A program made the translations under genes and the position numbers. A DNA stretch of 64,000 nt from Chitinophaga pinensis (lineage in GTDB: Bacteria; Bacteroidota; Bacteroidia; Flavobacteriales_D; Crocinitomicaceae), in assembly GCA_943324745.2 (NCBI GenBank), contig CALPMT020000006.1:47794-111793 (forward strand), given 5' to 3'. The notes under the pieces are model-generated. The model saw only the letters and a list, made by a program, of their open reading frames with translations, searched no databases and had not been told where the DNA came from. This document shows, piece after piece, positions 51,669-63,600 of the stretch; within the stretch, counting starts at the first letter, position 1; the number at the start of each line of letters is the position of its first letter.

Positions 51669-52007
51669 TTATCCAAGGTTAGGTTTTAAACCTAGAAGAA
51701 AAGTCATCGTTTGGATGAAATCAGCATATTCATTTACTTTATCATTGGCCAATTGTTTTCCTGTCGGAGTAATCGAATAATACTTGCGTATGCGGTTCCC
51801 TACATTTACCACATTGGTAGATAAAACCCCTTGAGCCTCTAATGCATGCAATGTAGGATACAATGCACCTTCGGTCAATTGAATTTTTCCACCCGTAAGC
51901 TCTTTAACTCGCTGTGTTAGCTCATAGCCATACATCTCGTCCGAGTCCGACAATAACTTTAAAATGATCGTTTTTAAAGTTCCTTTGATTAGTTCTGATG
52001 AATACAT
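51669..52007 (-). CDS. PadR-family transcriptional regulator
   Basis: 112 aa from the ATG at 52005-52007 (MYSSELIKGTLKTIILKLL). The longer frame to 52022 is less likely. Winged-helix PadR pattern: MYGYELTQRVKELTGGKIQL followed by TEGALYPTLHALEAQGVLS. A repressor that responds to small molecules in known cases. Probably autoregulates the two-gene operon. Just upstream lies AT-rich sequence and then the 286-bp repeat. Confidence 0.92.
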   Translation of the reverse strand: MYSSELIKGTLKTIILKLLSDSDEMYGYELTQRVKELTGGKIQLTEGALYPTLHALEAQGVLSTNVVNVGNRIRKYYSITPTGKQLANDKVNEYADFIQTMTFLLGLKPNLG

Positions 52008-52091
52008 GATACAAATATACACTTTATTTTATATATACCTAAGAAAATTATGTATATAAATAAAAAAGTTAAATCACACACCAAAATCCCC

Positions 52092-52682
52092 ATCCTCCGT
52101 TTCGCAAAGCGAAACACATCCACCCCCACATGAGCGGTTGAACTACAACCCAAACATATTTCAGCGTTCCGAAACTCCGTCGCCTAGAAAAAGTAAATCG
52201 TGCTTTTAGCGAATAAGGCAGCGTAACAAAAACAACTGTCCGACGACGAAGGAGGAGTTTTGTTTTTGTAGCGAACGTTTCGCACTAAAAGCCGATGCTT
52301 TTTCAGCGACAAAGGTCTTTTTGCTTACTTTTTTGACCAGAAAAAAGTAAGAGAATCTCCTCCGTTTCGCAAAGCGAAACACACCCACCTCTCTCCAAAT
52401 CACCCCCCCCCCTCCATCAGCGGTTGAAATACAACCCAAACATATTTATGCGTCTCAAAACTCCGTCGCCTAGAAAAAGTAAATCGTGCTTTTAGCGAAT
52501 AAGGTAGCGTAACAAAAACAACTGTCCGACGACGAAGGAGGAGTTTTGTTTTTGTAGCGGACGTTTCGAACTAAAAACCGATGCTTTTTCAGCGACAAAG
52601 GTCTTTTTGCTTACTTTTTTGACCAGAAAAAAGTAAGAGAATCTCCTCCGTTTCGCAAAGCGAAACACCCCACCTCTCTCCA
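52092..52682. repeat. Tandem 286-bp structured repeat, two copies
   Basis: Two copies with a period of about 286 bp (AGCGGTTGAA at 52133 and 52419), plus a third copy of the end piece at 52094-52116. Each copy holds the palindrome GTTTCGCAAAGCGAAAC, a hairpin CTTACTTTTTT-GACCAG-AAAAAAGTAAG, and a longer dyad between ACAAAAACAACT and AGTTTTGTTTTTGT. Short frames with FLVKKVSKK run through it on the reverse strand but lack coding features. It resembles a dispersed non-coding element; a structured RNA is possible. Confidence 0.8.
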
Positions 52683-52776
52683 AATAAAAACAAATCCACC
52701 CTCACCCCTCTTTTCACCCCTACTTTCTTCACTTCAAAAACTAAAAAAATTATCTTTACTAAAAAAAACATCTCCT

Positions 52777-54024
52777 ATGAAAAACTACACCTACACGGTC
52801 ACAGACCGGTTCCTACAATACGTGCAAATCGACACAACTGCAGACCCTACATCCACCTCCTTCCCTTCCTCCGAAAAACAAAAAGACCTATCCCGCATCC
52901 TTGTTCAAGAACTTCAAGAAATGGGGATTTCCGACGCTGAAATGGATCAATACGGATATGTATATGCAACCATCGAAAGTAATTCTTCCAAAGACAATAT
53001 CCCAACTATCTGTTTTTGTGCACACTTGGACACAGCTCCAGATTGTAGCGGAACAAATGTAAAACCAATCATTCATAGAAATTACGATGGGAACCCTATC
53101 GTTTTACCAGACGACAACACACAAATTATCACCACAGAAAAACACAAATACCTCAAAGAAAAAATCGGCGATGACATTATCACCGCAAGTGGTTTAACCT
53201 TATTAGGAGCAGACGACAAAGCTGGAATTGCAATCATCATGGATTTCGCGCATTACATTGTGAATCATCCGGAGGTAAAACATGGTAAAATCCGCATCCT
53301 GTTTACACCAGACGAAGAAGTTGGTCGTGGCGTAGAAGAACTAGACATGGAAAAACTTAACGCAGACTATGGATACACTTTAGACGGAGGTACACTGGGC
53401 TCTATCGAAGATGAATCATTTTCTGCAGACGGTGTTTCAGTTAAAATTCACGGTATTAGCGCACACCCTGGATACGCAAAAAATAAAATGGTCAATGCAA
53501 TTAAAGTAGTAGCAGAAATTATTGCTGCATTACCGAAAACAGAATGGTCACCAGAAACAACTGAAAAACGCGAGGGATTTGTGCATCCTACTTCCATTAA
53601 AGGAGAATTAGAATGTACTACTGTTAATTTTATCATACGCGATCATTTGACATCCAACCTAAAAGTACACGAAGATAGACTCAAAAGTATCGTGGACGAT
53701 GTCTTGAAAAACTATCCAGAACTAGAAGTAGCATTCACTATTACAGAACAATACCGTAATATGAAGGAGGTATTGGACACAGTTCCTTTCGTGACCGATT
53801 ACGCCATCGAAGCGATGAAGCGCGTAGGTATTAGCTCTGAAGCAACCATTATCCGTGGAGGCACAGACGGATCCAAACTTTCCTTCATGGGTTTACCGTG
53901 TCCAAATATATTTACGGGTGAAATGGCTATTCACTCACGTCATGAATACGTAAGTATACAAGATATGCAAAAAGCCATTGACACCATGGTAGAACTGATC
54001 CAAATTTGGGAAGAAAAAGCTTAA
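52777..54024 (+). CDS. pepT: Peptidase T (tripeptide aminopeptidase)
   Basis: 415 aa M20-family zinc peptidase. Metal-ligand motifs CAHLDTAPD and LLGADDKAGIAIIM, catalytic TPDEEVGRGVEELD, and GISAHPGYAKNKMVNAI of the dimerisation domain; C-terminal MAIHSRHEYVSIQDM. It releases the N-terminal residue of tripeptides in the cytoplasm. It is 4 bp before the protease gene that follows, so the two may be co-transcribed. Confidence 0.96.
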   Translation: MKNYTYTVTDRFLQYVQIDTTADPTSTSFPSSEKQKDLSRILVQELQEMGISDAEMDQYGYVYATIESNSSKDNIPTICFCAHLDTAPDCSGTNVKPIIHRNYDGNPIVLPDDNTQIITTEKHKYLKEKIGDDIITASGLTLLGADDKAGIAIIMDFAHYIVNHPEVKHGKIRILFTPDEEVGRGVEELDMEKLNADYGYTLDGGTLGSIEDESFSADGVSVKIHGISAHPGYAKNKMVNAIKVVAEIIAALPKTEWSPETTEKREGFVHPTSIKGELECTTVNFIIRDHLTSNLKVHEDRLKSIVDDVLKNYPELEVAFTITEQYRNMKEVLDTVPFVTDYAIEAMKRVGISSEATIIRGGTDGSKLSFMGLPCPNIFTGEMAIHSRHEYVSIQDMQKAIDTMVELIQIWEEKA

Positions 54025-54028
54025 AAAA

Positions 54029-56494
54029 ATGAAAAATTATATCTTTTTTGTATTGTCACTTGCTTCAACATTTATATTTTCTCAAAAAATAGAGAACTAT
54101 ACACATGGTTTAAGAAAATTAACAACCGAGGATTGGAATACCATCAACCAAACACCTCAATTACAGTTGACAGAAAATCAGAAACGTGCTGTTCTTCCAG
54201 CAAAATTGGACAATACAGAGAGATTCCCTTATTTTCCTGGTATATTTAATCAAACAGGTGGCTCGTGCGCGCAATCAAGTGGAGTACATTATAATTTTAC
54301 GTATGCAATAAATGCAGCTAGAAATAGATCTGTGGATGGAAATAGTAAAAATATTTATCCTTCTCATTATACCTACAACTTTTTAAATCGTGGGGATGAT
54401 AAAAATGGTTCCTGGTATTTTGATGGTTGGAATATCATTGATGCAAATGGTTGTCCAAACGAAAGCAATTATTCAAATAGTTTTGCTTGTGATGGAAAAT
54501 TCTGGATGACTGGTTATGATAACTATTACCAAGGAATGAAAAATAAAATACTAGATGTTTTCACCATCAAAATTCAAAATGAAGCAGGTTTAAACACATT
54601 AAAAAACTGGTTATACAATGGTATTGATGGAAAAACCATTGGAGGAATTGCTAACTTTTCAGCTGGAGTATATGACTACATCTATCGTTTAAAAAGTGTA
54701 AACCCTATCATTCATCAATTTGATACAGTTTCGAATCATGCTTTGACTATAGTTGGTTATGATGATGAAATAAAATACGATTACAATAAAGACGGAAAAT
54801 TCACCAACAACATCGATCTAAATAATGACCAAGTAATTGATGTGAGAGATTGGGAAATTGGTGCTGTCAAAATTGCAAATAGCTGGGGGACATACTGGGG
54901 AATGAATGGATTTGCTTACGTTATGTATAAAGTATTAGCAGAAAAGTTAGAGCAAGGAGGGATTTGGAATAATATGATTCACGTGATCAAAGCGAAAGAT
55001 TCGTACTCACCTAAAATTACCGGTAAAGTAAGTATTGATCATAGTTCTAGAGAAAAATTGAAAATTTCATTTGGAGTAACTACGGACCTAAACAAACAAA
55101 CTCCAGATCACATGATTGACTATCCAATTTTTAATTACCAAGGAGGAGACTTCAATTTAAACGGAAATAATTTAAAAGATCAAGTGATCGAACTTGGATT
55201 TGACCTCACAGGTTTATTAAGCTATATCAATCCAAATCAACCGGCAAAATTTTTCCTTATTGTTAACGAAAAAGATTCAAACAACAATGCCTCAGGTAAA
55301 ATTCACCGTTTTTCAATGTTGGACTACACCGATTCAATAAATCCCATTGAAAAAATAGCTACCATTTCAAACATTGAAATCAATAACAACACAACTACTT
55401 ATGTGCCTTTACTTGACCAATTTAAATTTAACAAACCTGAAATTATTCAAGATGAAATATCCTTTTATAATTTAAAGCAACAAAATACATTTCAATTAAC
55501 TTCTATCAATAACGCACCTCCAACAAAATGGGTGTTAAACTCTACCTATAACTGTAAGGATACAACACTATCAATTCCTTCGGGTGAACTTAATTTAATT
55601 AGTAAGTATGAAGACGACGAAATTATCCCTTTCAAACTACCATTTCAATTTAAGTTTTATAATAAATTGTACGATAGCATTTTCATTTCAACTGATGGAA
55701 ATATTCATTTTGAAAATGAATTTAAATATATCAGGAATCCAAATGCAATTAAAAAATCTAAAGTTATTGCAATACATGGTGAAGATCTAGTCTATAAAAT
55801 AGAAAATAATGATTACATCAAAACGAAAGTAGATCAAGAATCAGTCATCATAGAATGGAAAGCCTCACTTTTTGATAGTTCAATGAATGCAGTTCATTTT
55901 GCAACTAAAATCACCAAAGAAGGACAAATATTTATGTATTTTGATAAAATACTTCCTACCTCTTTTGCTTGTGGACTCTCAAACGGAGATAATTTTCAAT
56001 ATTTTACTACCGATGAAACATTAAACAAATCAAACAGAACTATATGTTTTAATACTAAAACAATCTGCCCATTCAATGTAGACCTATCATCTGATGGTGT
56101 TCTTAAATTCCAACCCGAAAATGACATCAACCAAGATGTCTACATCGACTTAGCTACGGTTGATTTTAATAAAATTAAAACGCTGAAAACAATTAAAATA
56201 AAAAGAAATACTTCGCTATCTCTTCAAGAGCATCTAGATTATCAGTTGGAAACGGAAGTATATCCAACCCCATTTCACGCTAAATTAATCATTACACAGG
56301 ATCAGAAAAGGAACAATCCTATTCACCAAATCGAAATAATTAGTCTTGAAGGAAAATCTTGTTATCAACTAATAAACACAAGTATAACTGATGAAAACAT
56401 TGAAATTGACTTAAGTTTTTTACAGAAAGGCAGTTACATCATCAAATTACATAGCGATCATCAACTAATGACCAAAAAGATTATCAAAGAATAA
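54029..56494 (+). CDS. Papain-like (C1A) T9SS-exported cysteine protease
   Basis: 821 aa. Signal peptide (MKNYIFFVLSLASTFIFSQ). Catalytic triad candidates Cys80 (NQTGGSCAQSSG), His237 (SNHALTIVGYDD) and Asn284 (IANSWGTYWG), with Gln75 as a possible oxyanion residue. Between His and Asn is an acidic insert (DYNKDGKFTNN, DLNNDQVIDVRDWE) resembling paired EF-hand or dockerin calcium loops. A long beta-rich region follows and a type A sorting domain (about 748-821, EVYPTPFHAKLIITQD to KGSYIIKLHSD). There is no obvious propeptide of usual size. It should act outside the cell. Confidence 0.85.
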   Translation: MKNYIFFVLSLASTFIFSQKIENYTHGLRKLTTEDWNTINQTPQLQLTENQKRAVLPAKLDNTERFPYFPGIFNQTGGSCAQSSGVHYNFTYAINAARNRSVDGNSKNIYPSHYTYNFLNRGDDKNGSWYFDGWNIIDANGCPNESNYSNSFACDGKFWMTGYDNYYQGMKNKILDVFTIKIQNEAGLNTLKNWLYNGIDGKTIGGIANFSAGVYDYIYRLKSVNPIIHQFDTVSNHALTIVGYDDEIKYDYNKDGKFTNNIDLNNDQVIDVRDWEIGAVKIANSWGTYWGMNGFAYVMYKVLAEKLEQGGIWNNMIHVIKAKDSYSPKITGKVSIDHSSREKLKISFGVTTDLNKQTPDHMIDYPIFNYQGGDFNLNGNNLKDQVIELGFDLTGLLSYINPNQPAKFFLIVNEKDSNNNASGKIHRFSMLDYTDSINPIEKIATISNIEINNNTTTYVPLLDQFKFNKPEIIQDEISFYNLKQQNTFQLTSINNAPPTKWVLNSTYNCKDTTLSIPSGELNLISKYEDDEIIPFKLPFQFKFYNKLYDSIFISTDGNIHFENEFKYIRNPNAIKKSKVIAIHGEDLVYKIENNDYIKTKVDQESVIIEWKASLFDSSMNAVHFATKITKEGQIFMYFDKILPTSFACGLSNGDNFQYFTTDETLNKSNRTICFNTKTICPFNVDLSSDGVLKFQPENDINQDVYIDLATVDFNKIKTLKTIKIKRNTSLSLQEHLDYQLETEVYPTPFHAKLIITQDQKRNNPIHQIEIISLEGKSCYQLINTSITDENIEIDLSFLQKGSYIIKLHSDHQLMTKKIIKE

Positions 56495-56498
56495 AGCT

Positions 56499-57230
56499 TT
56501 ACTCAACAATCAAAGCAACTTGAAAATAATTATTTACAGCTCCTAGTAGTCGTGTTTTAACATAAAAAGAATCGGAAAATATTTTGAAGGCAAAAAACTC
56601 GTGGTTTGGTACATTAAACTCATCAAATATTAATATATCCCCTTTTTTAAGGCTTGATCCTAAACTTGTAAGTACAAACAAAGTAGACGTAAATAAATCA
56701 GCATCTAAATGAATAATTTTTCTTGTAGTTGCCTCCATCGGTGTATGGGATAAGAACGGAGGTAAAGAATCTTGAAATAAACCTTTAATAAATTTTGCTC
56801 GAGCATCATCAGATTCCGGAACTTCAGCTGACATATCTCCTTTTTTGAATGTTCCCCAATTTTCAGGTAAACCTTCAAAAGTATCAAAACCATAAAACTT
56901 ACTTTCTGAATTTTTATTGTTTTGTACCCACCAATTAAACGAATAAGCTCCACACACTCCAAACTCTAAGTAATTTACTTTTTCATTACTTAAATCAAGT
57001 GTAGTAATCAAATGATCATATAATTGATATCGTTTGTCATAATCTCGAAGTGGTGAATAAAAATCATTTAAAAGCACTCCCTTATCTTGATTTGAAATCC
57101 ACTTAGACAAACTTATCGTATTCGAAAATAATAAAGCAGGATGTCTCAACCAATTTAAAAATAGATGAGGTTTGAAAACTAATATTAATCCTTTTAAAAA
57201 CCCTATCGTTCTAATTATTTTCTTTTTCAT
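56499..57230 (-). CDS. TylF/macrocin-type SAM methyltransferase
   Basis: 243 aa, class I methyltransferase. VNYLEFGVCGAYSFNWWVQ is the SAM-binding motif, FYGFDTFEGLPENWGTFKKG and IHLDADLFTSTLFVLTSLG are typical of the TylF family, whose members methylate sugar hydroxyls, and GDILIFDEF supplies a metal-binding acidic group. It is not near other polysaccharide genes here, so the substrate is unknown. It converges on the protease gene with 4 bp between stops. Confidence 0.85.
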   Translation of the reverse strand: MKKKIIRTIGFLKGLILVFKPHLFLNWLRHPALLFSNTISLSKWISNQDKGVLLNDFYSPLRDYDKRYQLYDHLITTLDLSNEKVNYLEFGVCGAYSFNWWVQNNKNSESKFYGFDTFEGLPENWGTFKKGDMSAEVPESDDARAKFIKGLFQDSLPPFLSHTPMEATTRKIIHLDADLFTSTLFVLTSLGSSLKKGDILIFDEFNVPNHEFFAFKIFSDSFYVKTRLLGAVNNYFQVALIVE

Positions 57231-57679
57231 GCTTTATGTTGTTGAATAGATTTTAGTTTGGAACCGACTAACCAATAAAAATGAAACACTAATCTCAATT
57301 AATTTTTTAGTCAATCAATTTAGTTTCAAATAAACCAATTAATTTTCAATTCACCAAACAAATGAATGAGAGAAGTTAAACAGTAATTCGTCAAGCAATT
57401 ATAAAATGAACATGGAAGTATTTTGAAAGCAGATTATTTTGAAATTTTCAATGAACTAGCTTTTTAATTTATAAAATGACAGAATAAAGGTTATTATTGA
57501 AGTTTCACAGCGTTTTTTTTTTGCAGATAAAATAGTAATATTCTGTTGTCTGTCAATCAATTGCACTCATTGATTCTACGTAATTTAGTGTACTTATTTT
57601 ATTGTTAACACAAATATAAATTAACAATCCCCTTTTTTTCTTAAATTTGAAGTTAAATTAGATTATTAAATTACTCATC
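57231..57679. other. Intergenic region with promoter of the giant gene
   Basis: 449 bp, very AT-rich. TAAATTTG (57642-57649) is a full -7 match, 30 bp before the proposed start of the giant gene; no TTG was seen at -33. No island-type operator, repeat or RNA gene recognised. Confidence 0.5.
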
Positions 57680-60600
57680 TTGAATTTATTACCCTTACAC
57701 CTATTGACTCTTCAATACAATCTAAATAGAAAATCATTTCTTATTCTTATTTCAGTATTTTTTTGTGCATATACAACTCTTTTCAGTCAGCCAATTAATG
57801 ATAAATGTGCCAATGCTCTGCCTATAACCATCAGTCAAAACGGATATGGAATCGGAAAATTCACATCCGTAGAAACAGACATATCTAAAGCTACCGTTGA
57901 GGCCAACGAAAACTTTTACAGTACAATTGCTAATGCTGGTCAAACTGAAAAATCAATTTGGTATAAATTTACCTTACCTACTTCAAGAAAATGTACGTTT
58001 TCACTTAAACAAAACGGAAATGATATCCCCGGAAATTCAGCTGGTTTTACTGTCTATCTAAGCAATTCTTGTATGCCTGAATCAAAACAAGCAGAAAATG
58101 CTATGCTTGCTTCTCAAAGTGTATTTGGGTCATCTACTTACCCATGCATGAAACCTGGTGAATACCTCGTGCAAATTACTTCAATTGCCTCATCAAAAGG
58201 TAAACTTTTTGTAGAGTTTGATCTTGACTATACGAATGTGAATTATGACAACCCCGAAACTGCCTTTAACTTTGGTGTTTTAACTGGCGATAAATGTCTC
58301 GAATACAGCAAAATAAAACTAGGATGTTATACTGTTAAAGACAATACTGAGAAATGTTCAGATATGAGTTCTGACTTCACTCAATCTGTATGGTATACTT
58401 TTACGACAGATAACTATTTTGATTATGTATCCATAGCCTATCGATTCTTGAATGGACTAGATAAAAAAGAAAAAATAGGATTCAAACTATACAAAGGAAA
58501 TGGATTAACAGATCCTTTTAATAGTTTACAATTAGTAGCTGGGGGGACTTCAGACAGCCTATCATCGAACATTTTTATGTACAAACATTTTATTTGCAAC
58601 AAATTACTAGCCAATACTAGTTACTCTATTCAAATCATTGCGAATAAAAATATAACTGATGAATTTGAATTAGATATTCAAAAAATAGGAACCGCACCAT
58701 CAAACGGTATAAAACCCTTACAATCAGCCGTACAATCAACCAACAAAATTGGAATCTTAACAGAACTTCCACAAACAATTAATGATTATTTTGCTTGCAA
58801 CACTAGAATAGCAACCAATGTATGTGGTAACGCAAATACAGTGACCACCAAACCAGATAAATACAATTTGGCTACTTGGTATACCTTCGAACTTACGAAA
58901 GCATCTAATCTTGAATTAAGTTTAAATTACCTCGAAGGAACCAATCCTCCACTCATCCGCATTTTTAATAAAATTGGACAAAACTGTGGAGATATTGATA
59001 CCTCATTAAACAAGATGTATGAATTCTCTGCTGGTTATCCCAAGCGTTTAAATAAATTTTATTGCCTACCCGCAGGAAATTATTCTATCCAAATACTTGG
59101 ATATGAAGACTTCAATTTTGCAAATCCGAATGATATGATCACTCAATGCAATTGGGGTTATCAGCTCGGTCAAAAAATTGAATTAACAGTTGCTGCTAAA
59201 AATGTAAAAGTTATCAGTGATTTTTCATTGAATAAATCGAATGCGTTTGACCCCATCAATAAGCCGAATACAACATTAATAGATTTAACTCCAAGTAGTT
59301 TATATCCATCAAAAATAGATACGATCGGCTGTGAAAACACGTTATTACCTGATGGCCCTAAATGCAGTCCAATTTCCAATAAAGCAGTATACAATGAATT
59401 TCAAGTGAAAGATTCTGGTTTTGTATACCTTGATGTTAATTGGCCATACTTTAATAAACTTGTAAATTGGAATCTATTGTATAAAGGTGATGCCAATAAT
59501 TTATCTACCACTCAAAATAAACACCTATTCCCTGAAAAATTTACAGGACTAATTCCATTTACTGAATGTTACACCAATAACGATTTACCGCATATCGCAA
59601 CAAGTTGCGTAACACCAGGTATTTATACACACGTGAATTTATTTGACTCGACATCAATAACCAAAACAATTGATACTAAATATAAATATGAGATTTTAAA
59701 GCCAACATATTCAAAGCCTGAATTAGCAGAAAATATGGGTGATATATTACAAAAAATGGCTAGTACTGGTAAACAAACATTGAAAAGTAACAAAGATTAT
59801 TTCACGTGTATTGATAACCCGTATACGATTGATGGTTTAGCTCCTTGTGACGGAATTAATGGAAAAAACAAGAAAACTAAATTATCATTTAGACAATTTT
59901 ATTTAAGTAAAAACACTTATCTCAGAATTATTCCGAAAGGAAGTAATATAATTACTACCCATACTTATAGCTTATTTAGTGGTAAAGCCTCGGATGGTGT
60001 GAATGCACTGAAAAGAATTAACTCTTCGTGGGAATGTTCAACTGATACGTTACCTTGTACTTCACTGAATGCTGGTTGGTACACAGTGGTTATGTATGGA
60101 GAAGGACCAAACTATAAAAACCCAAAAGAAAACTATTTTAGTATCAATGGTGCTGGTGGGGAAGTTGGTGCGGAAAACTGCATAGAATTTTCGATCCTTC
60201 CACTTAGAGGACAAAAATATAACTTGCCTAGCAAAGCGTGCGTTGACAGTCTCACTAAACAACCTTTCAAGCTTTTCCTAGGTAAAGGAGGTTTAGTTTC
60301 AAATCCTAAATTTGATACCACCTATACGCTATATCCTGAATATTTTAATTGTAGTGTGGATACTCCGTTTTACAAACACCCTGTAAAACCATGCGATTCA
60401 ATAAACTACATGCGTGTGGCCTATTATACGATTAATATAATGCAAGAATCGTTTCTACGTCTTCAAAATTTACCAGCTATTTTTGAATTACCGGATATTT
60501 ATAAACCAAACTTAATTTGTAATATTTACAAAGGGAATGCTAAAGCAAATGCAACGATTTTCAAGTCACCGCCCCTACAACCATGTATAAGAGGGAATTA

Positions 60601-63600
60601 CACTGAAATATGCCGCATTCAACCTGGGATATATACCATTGTTATTTTCGTACCTAACAGTTACAACAAAGACAGTATTCTACCTCAAGTATATCTTGAT
60701 AAAATTGATTATGCTTTGCATGACTTTGCAACTAAAGCATACGATTTCGGATTAATACCTAATGATAATAAATGGCATAATGGAAAAACAGGCGATACAC
60801 ACCCTGTCACCCCTTCTTTTTCGCCAAGTACTGATGGTTTTTATTGCACAACAGGTGCATTCAATACAGACCCAGCTGACTTTCAAACATCGCAGAATGT
60901 CAACTTAGTTATTAACAAAACGTTATATAAATCTCCGCAAACTAACAATGTTTTATATACAGATGCAAATCTACCCCTATCCGACAATGAGCTTCCTCGA
61001 AAAAATCTATGGTACACATTTAAGTTAAAAGGAGGAGGAAATTGTACAGTTAGAATGAAAGGTCTAACCCCTTCCAAACCAAGTACAAGCTTTGCGATTT
61101 ATAAAAGTAAAGTTGATGGAACAATAGACTTCAAAGATGTCGTGAAAAACAAATTAGTTGACTCAACTAAAAGTCAAGGATTACAACTGATAGCAAACGG
61201 CATTAATGAAGCGAGATTCTACCGTGATGTTTGTAGCAATTTTGAAGAACGTTATTACATTCTTGCCGAAAGTGAGTTTAATGCCAATCAACTGATTGAT
61301 TGTGAAATTTATTGGGAAATACAAAATGATAATCGTACTGGTGATTACTGCTCTCTTCCTGTATATGGTGAAATCAAACAAATTGGTAATTTAAATTTAT
61401 CCGCGAATATTACCTGCCATACCATTGGTGAAAGTTTTGGTGAAGATGGAACAAATATGAGTTGTTTAATTCGAGAAGGTGCAAGTCTGGATAGCTATAA
61501 ATCTACTTGGTTTAGATTTGATATTACAGGAAAGTCTGACACCTTTAATATTACTCCTATCATAAATAATATAACGAATGTTTCAAGTGACTCTATTCGA
61601 TACCGACTTTTGTATGGTGACTGTGGGGCTATGAATACTGGAAGTTGTTTTGTGAGTTCAAATACAAAAAACGTATTCGAATGTTTGATTAAAGGAAGTT
61701 ACTTTTTACAAGTTATAACTCCTACGATGTATACCGGTAATCGAACGGAAGGTACCATAGAAATGAAATTGAATGTTGAACCCAGTAGTAAAAAATGTAG
61801 TCCGGTCACCCCTTGTTATGCCATAGCGAATTTCAAACCTTTCACTACGTGCTATACGGATACTATTTCCTTCATCAATTTAAGTACAGCAGGTGATTCT
61901 ATCAAATATAAATGGACTATATCAGCACCATACGAACAAATCATAACTTCTAAAAACCCTAATTTGGTATTTCCCATCACTAACTTATCTGAAACAATTG
62001 AAGTAAAATTACGAGCAACAAATCCTTACTGTAATGTTAGTGACAGTGTTACAAAACAAATAATCGTTTACAAAAAACCTAAGTTAAACCTTGGAAAAGA
62101 CACTATTTTATGCTATCAAAAGAACCTACCACTGAATATTACCACTCACCTTGGTACGTCCTACAAATGGGAAAATGGAAATACTTCACCAATTCGAACG
62201 ATAAGTCAAAGTGGTAAATATTATGCCACTAGCTCTCTCTCTTTATGTACCATCTCTGACACATTGAATGTTATCGTAAATCCAGATCCTAATCCAATTA
62301 TCACGCTAAATCCAATTGCAGATACTTTATGCGCTAACAAAACAACGATTCTTCGTACAGATGCAACTGGAAATAATGGGTTTGAATGGGAATATCAATC
62401 TACTACATCAACTAAATGGAACAAGATTATAGATACAATTCCATTCACCGGAAGCAAATCAAATCAACTTATAATCAGTCCTGTAAAAAAATTAAACGAT
62501 TATAAATTTAGATCTGTTGCTACTGAGCCATTAAAAACGTGTTATACTTATTCCAAAGAAATACAATTAATAGTATACCCACTACCAGAAGTGAGTGTTA
62601 CAAGCAATACAACTGTCATCAATGATTCTATCATCAAATGCCAAGAAGATCAGGAAATTACGGTAACTCTAGAAACAAAAAATGGTAATCCAAAATACTA
62701 TTACTACTATACATTTAATAATCAAAACTTTATAGACTCAATTAATAATCCATTAACATTCAACTTTCAAACAAAGGATATAAAAAATTATGACTTTAAA
62801 TTAATTAAAGTAGTAGATAAAAACAAGTGCGAAAATGAAGAACAATTTCCTAAAACAACCGTAAATATTAAGAAAAAACCCTTAGTTAATTTCGAAACAA
62901 TGGATACAGTAGGTTGTGTTCCATTCATTGCCAAATTTAAAGATATCTCAACTGAAGGTCCGTATGATAAGATACAATGGATATTTGGTGATGATACCGA
63001 CACGTTAACAACCAAAAAAACTGTTTCATATAAATTTAACAAACTTGGGACATATACCATTAAAGCAATCGCTGAAATAGATGGTTGTTTTGATACCTTG
63101 ACACGCTTCAATTACATCAACATTGTCAAACCACCAGTAACTAATTTTACAGCTAGTAAATCAATTACAACCATTTTTGATCGCATAATAACTTTTAACA
63201 ATACATCTACAGGAAACATCAATTATTTAGAATGGAATTTTGGAGACTATTCACCAAAATCTGCAAAAAATATGGAAATTCATGAATTTCCTGATGCAGT
63301 AAGTACATACCTTGTTGAATTAACCACGTTTACTTCTCCCGATTGTTACAATACTAAAACTTTAACTATCAAAGTAAATGAAGAAAATATTTGTTATGTC
63401 CCGAACACTTTTACACCCGACGGAGATGAATACAACAATGTATTTATACCACGTTTTGGTATGAGTTTAATCCCGAATTCATATACATTTTTAATTTTTA
63501 ACCGTTGGGGTGAATTGGTTTTTGAATCACACGATCCGCTCGTAGGATGGGATGGTTCTTATGGAAATTTAATGTGTCCTGTAGGAACTTATACTTGGGA

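Noticed and set aside
52206..52771. Three short reverse-strand frames with FLVKKVSKK
   Set aside because: They run through the tandem repeat, differ only by repeat changes and lack plausible starts or domains.
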